64,000 nucleotides of DNA from Phascolomyces articulosus (taxonomy: Eukaryota; Mucoromycota; Mucoromycetes; Mucorales; Lichtheimiaceae): contig JAIXMP010000065.1 in the NCBI GenBank assembly GCA_025677815.1, forward strand, positions 1 through 64,000. Reading direction: 5' to 3'. The position numbers and the translations under genes were made by a program. Every line of letters starts with the position of its first letter. The first letter of the stretch is position 1. The notes below the pieces were generated by a model. It saw only the letters and a list, made by a program, of their open reading frames with translations, searched no databases and had not been told where the DNA came from. This document shows, in pieces, positions 38,679 to 48,235 of the stretch.

Positions 38679-39160
38679 TTTTTTCATTTGACTCGGCACC
38701 AATTAAGTATCCACGCTTTCTTTTCCATTTTTTATCCACCAGGAACGAGCCTTATAAGAAAAAAAAAGCAGCTGAAAAAAAAAACAAATACAGTCTCGAA
38801 ATCTTGGTGCATCATCTCCAAGGAGTTTACCTCATCGATTTTACCACTCACAGGAAACTGTCTGAGATGACAGAGAAGACAAAAGAACAGTGGCCTATGT
38901 CTTTCTTATTTTTTTCATTTGACTCGACACCCTAGGCTGCTCGACAACTTAGGCTGCCACGCTTCAGTTTCCATTATTTATCCACCTGGAACGGAGCCTT
39001 ATAACGAAAAAATAAAACACCCGAAATAAAACCCAAATACAGTCTCGAAACCTCGGTGCATCAATCTCCATTAGTTTACTTGATAGATTTTACCACGTAC
39101 AAGAAACCGCGTCTGAGATTGACAGAGAAGACAAAAAGAACAGTGGTCTAGGTCTTTGTT
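38679..39160. repeat. Diverged tandem duplication, unit about 240 bp
   Basis: Copy A (about 38,679-38,910) and copy B (about 38,911-39,160) share, in order, CATTTGACTCGGCACC/CATTTGACTCGACACC, TTTTATCCACC/ATTTATCCACC, GAGCCTTATAA, AAATACAGTCTCGAAA, GGTGCATCA, GATTTTACCAC and GACAGAGAAGACAAAA. Copies differ by substitutions and small indels. No ORF spans it; probably a fragment of an old repeat or transposon. Confidence 0.65.
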
Positions 39161-40284
39161 GCAAATTGGCCCATCCATTGAACGTTGCTCCTTGTTCATC
39201 GATAAAGGAAAACCCACGCAGAGAGACCATGATGAAACAGAGAAAATTGTTCACTTTGGAAACCGTGCCTAAATACATATGTTTGTCAATTGTTCTTCTT
39301 CTTTTATAATAAAGTGGTTATTGTTCAAAGAAGCAGAAAAAAAAACATACCCGCAAAACAGGGGCGTACCATGATTAAGAATCCTCAGCTTGGGAAACGG
39401 CATAACCTATTATATATATATATATATATACAACGTATATTAGTTTAATTGCTCATATATAAAGTTTCTTTTAGTAATGAAATAGTTATAATAGAATACA
39501 TACAGACAGAACAGGAGCAGATGGGCTATCAATGTTATGAATTCATATTGAATTTTTTTTTTGTTGGCTATAGCACTCGAAATTTCACCTATTATTTTAA
39601 CAAAGGGAAAAAGGTAAAAGTATTTCATGCATGGACAACTCTCTTCCTTCGCGTCCCTCTTTTGTTTTCGTTCCCCTCTTTTATTGGTTTCATCCCCTTC
39701 TCACATGGCTTTTTCGCTCGAGCACTTTTTTCTTGCTGGTGTGGTAGAAGGCTACCATGTAAAATGATAACACTGCCTCGACAGTTTTTGTCATGAACGG
39801 ACATAGCATTTTGAGTCAGCTACAAAGACTCATGGGCGACTGAAAGCCGTTTTCGAACACTTGGTTGTACTAACTGCACAAGCGGGATGACTATGAATAG
39901 TCAAATTACTCCCAGGGAATGCGAGTTCTGTGGAATGCAGAGACGTATGGCTATCGCACTATTAGCCTCCAAAATGTGCATTTAGTTGATCAAAGGAAAT
40001 CAACGTCCTTCCAGAGTACACAATAAGGACAATTCTACCAAGATTATATAGACTGTTGTGGGCACATGCAAGTACTGTACCCTGGCCAGTTCCTAAGTCT
40101 GACTTCTTCCTTGCATGCGAATGGTTACTGACCACAACCTTGGGTGTGCCAAAAGGGGAACAGAAGGCCGCACCTTAACCTCAGCTAAACCAACTGTCGT
40201 CTCCTCGGCTCCGTTGGATTGTCAAAAAGACGCGCCATATCCAATGGGACCTGGCACCAACAAGAACTCAGGCCCCTTGAACCA

Positions 40285-40336
40285 AGTACAGGAGTCGAAC
40301 CCGTCGCCGTATGTACCAAAACTACATAGACTTGGC
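40285..40336 (-). ncRNA. tRNA-like pol III promoter segment (possible SINE head or tRNA remnant)
   Basis: Read on the minus strand, TAGCCAAGTCTA resembles the A box TRGCNNAGYNGG, and GGTTCGACTCC, 37 nt later, is a perfect B box. The segment folds as a 7 bp acceptor-like stem (GCCAAGT / ACTTGGT, one G-T), a 6 bp stem with a 7 nt loop (TATGTA...TACATA) and a T arm (ACGGG TTCGACT CCTGT). A D arm is missing, so it is not a normal nuclear tRNA. Relatively GC-rich surroundings (39,800-40,340) suggest a tRNA-derived retroposon. Confidence 0.35.
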
Positions 40337-40740
40337 TAATACGAAAAGCAGAGCATAGGCTTGACCAAAAGGGAAGAAATGACATCGACCAGAAAAAGAA
40401 AACATTGGAACCCTGAATGCTTTGGAGATAATATAGCGGCATTCATTTCGAAATGAGAAGATCCAAATAGAAGAATGAACGTAAAAAAATAAGTTTGAGA
40501 ATACTAAAAATAAAGAATATAATATAAAAAAGAATGCATAAGCAAAATGAAGATATGGAATGGTAAACGAAAAAAAAAAAGTATTGCAGGAAAAGTTTGA
40601 GAAAATAGAAAGGTTGATTAAATAAATCAGTAAAAAAAAGCAATCAAAGCCATTCAATGTCAAGAGAGGATCATTGAAAACGTCGTAAAGATTTCAAAAG
40701 TACCTTTTTCATTGACAACTTGAAGTAGAAGAAAAAGTAG

Positions 40741-40817
40741 GAGGTTTCAAATTGATTTTTGATTTTTGCGCGTTGGGTAAATTTTAGCGAGTTGGACCTA
40801 ATTTCTGCGCGTTGGCT
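40741..40817 (+). repeat. Left terminal inverted repeat of the Harbinger element
   Basis: Begins GAGGTTTCAAATTG and contains three copies of a 14-mer of form TTTnnGCGnGTTGG, at about 40764, 40782 and 40800. These are plausible binding sites for the transposase/Myb-like pair. A further GCGCGTTGG lies at about 40,846 just inside. Confidence 0.85.
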
Positions 40818-40929
40818 CCAAAACCTATCGCGCAAGTTTAAAGTTGCGCGTTGGACTATCTCGCATTTCTCTTTAATCTTGCTCAAATACACACATTTTC
40901 TTCACTCAATTATTTTTGAATTTTAACCA

Positions 40930-42129
40930 ATGCCAAAAGTTTCTGACCGTCAATGGACTCTTGCTCAAGTCGACAATGCCATTAAATTCTTGATGTCGCG
41001 TGAAATGACTATGCCTTTTGGTTCTGAAGAACAAATTAAGGAACGAAAACGCATTCAAGAGCTCTGCAGAATTAAGGCTGGAATTTTTGCTCATCGTAAC
41101 ATAAATCCTTCCATACCTGTACCAAAATTACGAGAGAATCGAGATTTCTTTTTCAAGTGGGCAACAAAGCATTTCAGAAAGATCGTTCGTATGAACAAGG
41201 CGACATTCCATAAACTCGAAAATATGCTCGAAAAAACACCAACTTTTATCAATATGTCAAATCGACAAACACGAGTTTGGGTTCAATTGGCAGTTACATT
41301 GGAATATCTCGCGCACGGTGGTACTGGTGGTTCAGTTGCACAGCTTGGGCGTAAATGGGGTATTGCTGATGGAACTGTGAATTTATTTGTTGATCGTATT
41401 CTTGAAGCCATTGGATCAATGGCACCAACTCTGATCAAATGGCCTGATCATAACGAACGTCAGCAAATTTCTGCTCGTGTAAAAGAAGCCCATGGCTTTC
41501 CTCATGTTATTGGATTTGTGGATGGGACATATGTTATTTACTCACAGAAGCCTGCCGTTGATGGTTCTACCTATTTCACTAGAAAAAGTACCTATGCGAT
41601 GAATGTACAAGCAATATGTGATGATCGTCGAATGATACGATTTGTTCAAGCAGGATGGCCAGGATCTGTCAGTGACTCAACAGCATTCAAAGATACATCG
41701 ATTGCTAGCAACGAAGGTGCATATTTTTCTAAAGGAGGGTACTTGATTGGTGATGCTGGGTATGCATTAAGCAATCGGATGTTAACACCTTATCGACGAC
41801 CCCAAACTGATGGTAATGAACGTAACACGATGTTTAATGAAGATCTTGCTTCTGCACGCGTTGTGATTGAAAATACGTTTGGCATATTAAAAAATCGCTG
41901 GCAATGTTTGAAGCAAATACACTTTCAAGTTAAGAAGGAAAAAGATTTGGACAAAGTTATAAAAGTTATTGCTGTTACAGTATGCTTGCATAACTTTTTA
42001 ATCCAAGAAAATGACGAATGGCCTGTAGAGAAGCAACCAACACCAAAACGAGTTGAACTACCAACTGATGACACTTCAGTTCCACAATGGAGAGAGTATA
42101 TCAATGATTTCATTTCTGCTAGAAGATAA
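40930..42129 (+). CDS. PIF/Harbinger transposase (HARBI1-like DDE endonuclease)
   Basis: Cuts and rejoins the element at its inverted repeats. Single exon, 399 aa; the ATG lies about 110 bp inside the left TIR. After an N-terminal helical region comes a helix-turn-helix-like stretch (GGTGGSVAQLGRKWGIADGT, about residues 130-149). The DDE_Tnp_4 core follows: VIGFVDGTY (D198), GWPGSVSDSTAF (D249), YLIGDAGYAL (D275) and VVIENTFGILKNRW (E314). All catalytic positions expected of the family are present and there is no frameshift. Length is in the family's usual 350-450 range. The gene is convergent with the Myb-like ORF, with stops about 80 bp apart. Confidence 0.95.
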   Translation: MPKVSDRQWTLAQVDNAIKFLMSREMTMPFGSEEQIKERKRIQELCRIKAGIFAHRNINPSIPVPKLRENRDFFFKWATKHFRKIVRMNKATFHKLENMLEKTPTFINMSNRQTRVWVQLAVTLEYLAHGGTGGSVAQLGRKWGIADGTVNLFVDRILEAIGSMAPTLIKWPDHNERQQISARVKEAHGFPHVIGFVDGTYVIYSQKPAVDGSTYFTRKSTYAMNVQAICDDRRMIRFVQAGWPGSVSDSTAFKDTSIASNEGAYFSKGGYLIGDAGYALSNRMLTPYRRPQTDGNERNTMFNEDLASARVVIENTFGILKNRWQCLKQIHFQVKKEKDLDKVIKVIAVTVCLHNFLIQENDEWPVEKQPTPKRVELPTDDTSVPQWREYINDFISARR

Positions 42130-42207
42130 TCATGAGTTACTACGTTTATTCTAATAATACTATATAGATGCATGCTACTTTATACAATATAAAAATATAA
42201 CTAATAA

Positions 42208-43512
42208 TTAGTTATCACCGAAATCGTATTCCTTGTTAAAGAACATATTAAGTATTTCTTGTATTTCTTTTGGGTCTTTTCCTTGAAGTAACAAATCGCG
42301 AACAAAGTTTGTTTTGAGTTCAAGCTTCTTTAGATGATAAGCATCATCGGTTTTCCTTTGATCCAAGTGGATATGCAATGTACGCTCTTCTTTTTCGAAT
42401 TTGAATCTCTTTTCTTCCAAATCGAACTTCATCTGCTCTTGCATCTCTCTCTCTTTATCCAATTCGAGACGCTTTTCCTCAAGTGCCATCCGTACCTCTT
42501 CTGTCCTAGCAAATGTACCAGCAAAATCTCTTTTTTTAGTACGTTGGGCAGCCTCATCACCGTCATCATTGTCATTGTCATCTGCTGCTTCATTAAAAAC
42601 TTGTGCAGGGGCAGGAGCTGGTCCCTGAATCGTATCACCGTTATCAGCCGAATTTCCTTCATCAGTCAACATATCGCCATATATTTCATCCACGTCAGAT
42701 GGTTGCATGCCATCATCAGAGTCTCTGGGTTCAGGATTAGCAATACGTTCTTCAGTTGATTCTTCATTATTTAATTCTTCAGTTGGTGCTAAAGTGGCTG
42801 CCATACGACCGAATTCCTTGACCACAACGGGATTTACATTGTGCTTCTTTGCAAATAATGCATCCATTCTATTGTAAAAAGGGCATTCGTAATTCTTTCT
42901 TTCGTCGATTGTTTCTAGGCCAGCTTTTAAATGACGCTCTTTAAGACCATATCCCGTTCTGTTCATTGCATTTTTTTCGTTTGTATACTTTTTTTTGTAG
43001 CTACGAAGACGTCCATCAGTTGACTTAAAGTCCCATGGTTTTAAACCATTTGGCTCATTAACTTTTATGTTCACATATTTCATAAGACTTCGGATACCAT
43101 CGCTTTTCTTTAAAGCTTTCCCACCAACAGGCTTCCCGTTTGCTGCGTCACCAGTTACCAAAGCAAAGTTTTCAGGTATTTCAAGCCAGTTGATCATTGC
43201 TTCATAGTGGTCAGGGGTGGTACGACTATATGTTGATTTTTGATCACCATTGTCTTCTGATTCACTCTCTGATTCATCAATGCTGTCATCTAAATCAGAT
43301 TCATCCTCGACAATATGCTGCACTTTTTTCTGGTTTTGGGACTTAGAACTGCTGGCAGTGTTGCGAACCGAATTTCTACGCGTTTGTTGGGTGCGAGGAA
43401 TGTTCTTAGATTTATTGCTTGATGTTTTTTTTATTGTTGCTTTTGTATTAGAGTTATTTTTATTGAATGCTACTTTAGCTTTAGCAGTGGATTTAGTATT
43501 AGACTTAGTCAT
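42208..43512 (-). CDS. Harbinger accessory Myb/SANT-like DNA-binding protein
   Basis: In PIF/Harbinger elements the second ORF binds the terminal repeats and escorts the transposase into the nucleus. The frame is open from 43602, but that start lies in the TIR, so the Met at 43512 (MTKSNTKSTAKAKV...) is preferred, giving 434 aa. A basic N-terminal tail is followed by an acidic stretch, then a Myb/SANT-like domain (DHYEAMINWLEIPENFALVT to DGRLRSYKKKYTNEKNAM). A second acidic linker is followed by a long charged coiled coil (VRMALEEKRLELDKEREMQE onwards) and a helical end. No disruption seen. Domain naming is by pattern and genomic context. Confidence 0.8.
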   Translation of the reverse strand: MTKSNTKSTAKAKVAFNKNNSNTKATIKKTSSNKSKNIPRTQQTRRNSVRNTASSSKSQNQKKVQHIVEDESDLDDSIDESESESEDNGDQKSTYSRTTPDHYEAMINWLEIPENFALVTGDAANGKPVGGKALKKSDGIRSLMKYVNIKVNEPNGLKPWDFKSTDGRLRSYKKKYTNEKNAMNRTGYGLKERHLKAGLETIDERKNYECPFYNRMDALFAKKHNVNPVVVKEFGRMAATLAPTEELNNEESTEERIANPEPRDSDDGMQPSDVDEIYGDMLTDEGNSADNGDTIQGPAPAPAQVFNEAADDNDNDDGDEAAQRTKKRDFAGTFARTEEVRMALEEKRLELDKEREMQEQMKFDLEEKRFKFEKEERTLHIHLDQRKTDDAYHLKKLELKTNFVRDLLLQGKDPKEIQEILNMFFNKEYDFGDN

Positions 43513-43590
43513 TGTAATGAGATGTGTCAAAAATAAAGAGGTAAATGGAGTTCGTGTTGTTGATATATGTGCCAAAGTGCAAAAATAAGG

Positions 43591-43667
43591 CCCAACGCGC
43601 AAAAATTAGGTCCAACTCGCTAAAATTTACCCAACGCGCAAAAATCAAAAATCAATTTGAAACCCCC
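43591..43667 (-). repeat. Right terminal inverted repeat of the Harbinger element
   Basis: The reverse complement matches the left TIR over about 75 bp with only a few differences by eye: at the very tip (GGGGGTTTC versus GGAGGTTTC) and at one T/C within the third 14-mer. It ends GAAACCCCC followed by TAG. Confidence 0.85.
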
Positions 43668-46327
43668 TAGTGTGTGTCTATTGGGTTGAGGGAAGAATGT
43701 TGGTGAGAGTTACTGCGCCTTCAGAAATAGTCCCATGATTACTACTGCTCAATATTTTGTTTCCAAGCATAAAGCACATTTACCTGCGCATATCATTTCA
43801 AGATGCTTTTATCATGAACGGGATAAAAAAGTTTTTTTTTTATTATGCATTACACATTATAATAATCCATTTCAATATCTTACAAAAGGGTTTTTTATTA
43901 GCAACTCTATTAGCACCTTAGAAAAATAATATTCAAAAAATATTCATCATAGATACAAAAAAAAAATTTACATGTTCAACTTCAAATATATTTTGAATAT
44001 ATCCTGAATATTTTTCATTGTTAGAAAGGCAAAAATGTTCGAAATATATACAAAAAGTATGCATATTCAAAAGATATTTAAAAAATGTTCGAGATAAATT
44101 CAAATTTAGGGCATTTTGCACATACAAACATTTGAATATATTCTGAATATTTTTTTTTCTAAAGTGAATATGCTACCAGGTATTCAAAACATATAACATC
44201 CATGCAGATGCAGTATACTGATTCATAATTAGAGCCTTCATGTGTAATTTTCTTCTCAAATCCAATTTATCTCCAATAGTAATAATATCTATCTACTATA
44301 CTACGTACCCCATGTTAAAAACTTGGCCATCATAAAATGTGCATAAAAATACACGTATCACTGATGTTTCTATTGTTATATACTTTGTCATTTTTATTCT
44401 ATGAAGCCAAAATTTAAATTGACTACTTTCTCTAATAATATTTTTGAAATAAAATGTGTACACGTATTATAATGGTGAGATATTATGAATTGTCTATTAA
44501 AGATAGTTTTATTATTTTATGTTAACGTAATAGGAAATAAAGTATAAAATATGTGCCAATAGTTAGTAAATATTAAAGGTGTTTTTTCACCCTGGATAAC
44601 GATGCAAGTAGTCATCCATGGTTTCAAGTTGCAAGTTGCAAAATCCATTATGTTTTTCTATTTAAAGATGGGGTTTTTTTATTTTACATGCAACATTGCC
44701 TGTTGTGTTAACGTCCACCACTTTGAACTGGTTTTGGAAAAAAAATTAATATACTATTCCTTGGACTGAATGTCCATTTACATTTACATTGTGAAAAAAT
44801 ATTATATGCTTTGATAGCAGAAAAAAAAATACACCACAAGAATAAATTTCATACTAATTTCTTATATATTTTATTATTTAGTTGTTGGTTAACAGTGGTG
44901 GTCAGGTGTCAAATATCTATCACGAAAAAATAGGACCCATGGTCTTGACTGGGCAAAGATTGACAACATCTACTTGCGCGAGGAAACAAATAACACTTTA
45001 TTGGCTTGACTTGAGGTGATGGATGCATATATGTAAGTATCCACTGCAACAAATTTTTTCTAATTATATAATAGTACATAACCTCTACTTCTTCTATAAT
45101 ATCAAACTCTTTATTATATTTATCGTCGTGATCAAGAGCATATATACTTATTTTATCTACATACCTATTTGTAATATAGCTGAGCGGGGAGCTCTTTGCG
45201 ATGGAAGAAAAAAGTGATTCTATAGCAAAAGTTTCATTTCAATCATTGCAAGTGGTCTGATACAAAGAACAAGAAACCAGCTCAACTTGGTTCTAATAAA
45301 AGTAATTACTTGGATGGAGCCAAGTTACTTGTGGGAGTTTGAAATATCTTTAAATTGCTACAGCTTGTGTTGGACACTTGTTCCTACCTACCCGTCAATC
45401 CCCTTCTCCTGTAAGTATATTGGAAACTACAAATATCACCATGTTATAAGTAAATTAAGAATACTACTAGCTTTTGTTATTATTATCGCTACTATATTAT
45501 TATGAATACATTTTTACATGTGAAATCAATTGCGTATTTCACTCATACTTATATTTTCAAGTTATCATACCATGATGAAATGTCACAAAATGGTTTTTAA
45601 TCCAACAAACAAGGGATGTATTCTTACTAACTGAAAGTTGTACGTAAAGAATGTACCATTTTTACTTTGGTCCAATCCGATGGTGTATTTCGTAAAAAAT
45701 ATGTTTTTGATGATGATAAAACAAATGTTTTGCCTACGTAACCTATAAGCACTTAGTATTTTTTAACAAAATAAGATTTACCACACATACATATAGAATT
45801 ATTTACCCTAGGTAAACACCATATCTGTAATTAGTTTTAATGGCATTTTTGAGCTACTGATATTGGAATGAGAGTAGTATTGACATTATTAGTGGTGTAA
45901 ACGAGCCCATTTTGAGGCATTGCATCAAAACCATGAATAGTAGTAGTAGAATATCATTTTTTAAAAACCTTCTTGTTGGGGGCATGATGCATAGGATGGT
46001 TACACGTGTTGTATACACACTTTTATTTCCTTGATGGTTTTTTTTTTCGTCACATTAAACTATTTTTTTTCTACTTGGCATATCAAACGACAGGTGCTGC
46101 TTTTTAGTATTTACAAAATTACCAACACTATTGAAAAAAATACAAAGGTTAAAAACGTTCAATCATGATGATCATTTAAAAGAGTAACGTATCCACTTTG
46201 TAAATTCAAATTCAATATCTAACAACAGCAAGATGATGTAATGACTTTTTTTTTATTACTACGTACACATTTTTAATATATACATTTTTATATTTTTTTA
46301 TATGTATGATCACATCATGTTATTTTT
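43668..46327. other. AT-rich intergenic region with a palindromic TTTGAATA repeat cluster
   Basis: No gene supported. Between 43,930 and 44,200 the octamer TATTCAAA/TTTGAATA and the related GAATATATTCTGAATAT recur on both strands, at least eight times by eye, interspersed with TGTTCGA(A/G). Short ORFs at 45,023-45,505 are AT-driven. Confidence 0.5.
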
Positions 46328-48235
46328 TTATTTGGATAAATGTACATTATGTTTTCCCAGCCTATATCTTGCATACTTTACACCTGTATCTGTAGCAGCC
46401 ACACATTGCCGAATGCATAATTTCAAATTGTTGTTATTTTGCATCCTTTCCTCATTGACATTATTGTTATTCTCCAACACGTCGCCGCCAAGTTTTAGTT
46501 TTTCTGTCAACCCACATTTTTAATGAATTATCTGTAAGATAATCTGTGCCAGTAATGGTCAATGATGTCAAAGATTCTATTTCCCAATGATTTCCATGAT
46601 GGTTTCGTTGAAGACACCGAAAAATTGTATATAATCATCTCTGGTGATTTGGCCCAAATATAAAATGGTGAAAACCATGAAAAATAAAAATTTGATAAGA
46701 TCCATCTATACAACATTCATGGGGATTCTTTCTTTGTTATATATATACTGTAGCATCACCAATGCGTAGTTGTCGCAATCTATCAATAAGTCCTTGATTT
46801 ATAAGAAATGGAAACATTAGTATTGTACTGATCGTATGTCTTGTGTTATTAGAAAGGTGTGGTACATTACTATAGCGAATAATGTTATTCAATGTCAAAG
46901 ACTTGATATTGGAGAGTTGAACAAGAATATTAATTTATTGGTGATCAACGTTGTCAGGTTATAACTGTAAATAAATCTTTTCCAAAGAACCATAATAGGG
47001 CTGCAGTTGTTGTTCATGATGATGATTATCATTACGATTTGTTATATATTTCTTCTAAGAACAACGACAGTGATGATGAATTAATTCTGTGCCTTGGCGT
47101 CACTTTGAGTTCTTTTAAAAAAGGGAGTTGGAATCGTGGTAAAAACCATTCGTTGATATATACATAATGTGTTCTTTGATGCTGTTGGATATTTAAAACG
47201 GTCAATGCATTTTCTACGCGCTTCATAAGATGTCTAATGTTACTGATATCAGGACCAGGATGATATTGACCACAATAAAAGGTAAACTCTCGCAGACCCG
47301 CTGGTCCATCTTCACCTTCCCAGTCAAAATCATTTTCTTCCACTTCATCAGCATAACAGATCAGTTGTTGTAGTTTATGTGAAGATGCATCTAATAAACG
47401 TCCAAAATTAACGACGGTACTTTCGTGCGTAGGACCATTGAACAAATAAAGCGATTGAAGGTTGGGTGAGTAATGTAAAATAAGTTTGATCCTTGTATCC
47501 AGAGAAAATTGGCCATCCAAAATGAGAGAAATAACATATTGAAAAAGTTATCGAAGTGTTGTGTTTCCTTCTCCTCCATCACTGTTGTTATTATTACTAG
47601 TTGCACGTTCATGATGAAGGTTTTCCATTTCTTGAATCGATGGTTGCGGTTTTTCACCCACAGCAAGATAAATTCAAAGCGAATCAACGTAGAACACATC
47701 TGTGCCACTCCCAATAGTAATATGTCATGTACACTCGATAAAGAAAGTTGCACCAAATAGTGTCCCATGATTCGAATCGTATCCAGAAACTGAGAATTCG
47801 CTATCAATAACCCTGGAATTTCCAAACTTGCATAACATGGTTGAACAGTTGTAGCCATTGTGTTTGATAAAAATGCTCTACAGGTATATAACGTAGTACA
47901 GCACATAAATGTTTTTTAAAATACAAAAAATGCTTGCTTACACAGTATGGTAATAATACATTGATGTCGTACCACTAGTTCCTTAAGTATAGAATGATCA
48001 TATTCATATTCTACCTTGACAGACTGAACATGAGAACCAAGGCACTGTAACTAGCGTATATTCTTTTCGCCCGGTGGATGATCACGAAAATCGACATGTT
48101 TCCAAAGTGTGGTGACTGTACAAACAGGAAGTCGGTCAAACTACTGATGACATACACACATGGATTCCAAACATGTCCATTGTAGAATATAGGAAAAGAT
48201 TTCTCCAATGATCTCTGATGGAAATCGATGGAATA
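46328..48235 (-). pseudogene. Decayed F-box / leucine-rich-repeat protein gene
   Basis: F-box proteins are SCF ubiquitin-ligase adaptors. Near 48,230 the minus strand reads FPSEIIGEIFSYILQWTCLE, a clear F-box start, followed by MCVCHQ, a stop (TAG), then FDRLPVCTVTTLWKHVDF. Further blocks in shifting frames are LVQLSLSSVHDILLLGVA (~47,740), GQFSLDTRIKLILHYSPNLQ (47,520 on), LVQLSNIKSLTLNNIIRYS (~46,930) and IESLTSLTITGTDYL (~46,560), all LRR-like. At least five in-frame stops (two TAG in the F-box block, TAA later) and one frameshift near 47,650 separate them. Other genes here use the same stop codons, so recoding is not the explanation. Confidence 0.65.

Larger units (their letters stand above)
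40741..43667. mobile_element. Complete two-gene PIF/Harbinger DNA transposon
   Basis: A 2.93 kb element bounded by long, nearly identical terminal inverted repeats (about 40741-40817 and 43591-43667). Inside are a DDE transposase (+) and a convergently placed DNA-binding protein gene (-), the standard autonomous PIF/Harbinger layout. The left end is preceded by TAG and the right end is followed by TAG, a plausible 3 bp target-site duplication for this superfamily. Both ORFs are uninterrupted. Seen directly: TIRs, ORFs, flanking triplets. Mobility is inferred. Confidence 0.9.

Noticed and set aside
40185..40663. Two minus ORFs of 85 and 113 codons
   Set aside because: They run through the tRNA-like segment and an AT-rich tract; no domain, no splice context.
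42334..42759. 141-codon plus ORF inside the Harbinger element
   Set aside because: Antisense of the coiled-coil coding part of the Myb-like protein.
46328..48235. Stop-codon reassignment (TAG/TAA read through) to rescue the F-box gene
   Set aside because: LSM2 and other intact genes here end with the same codons, and a frameshift is also present.
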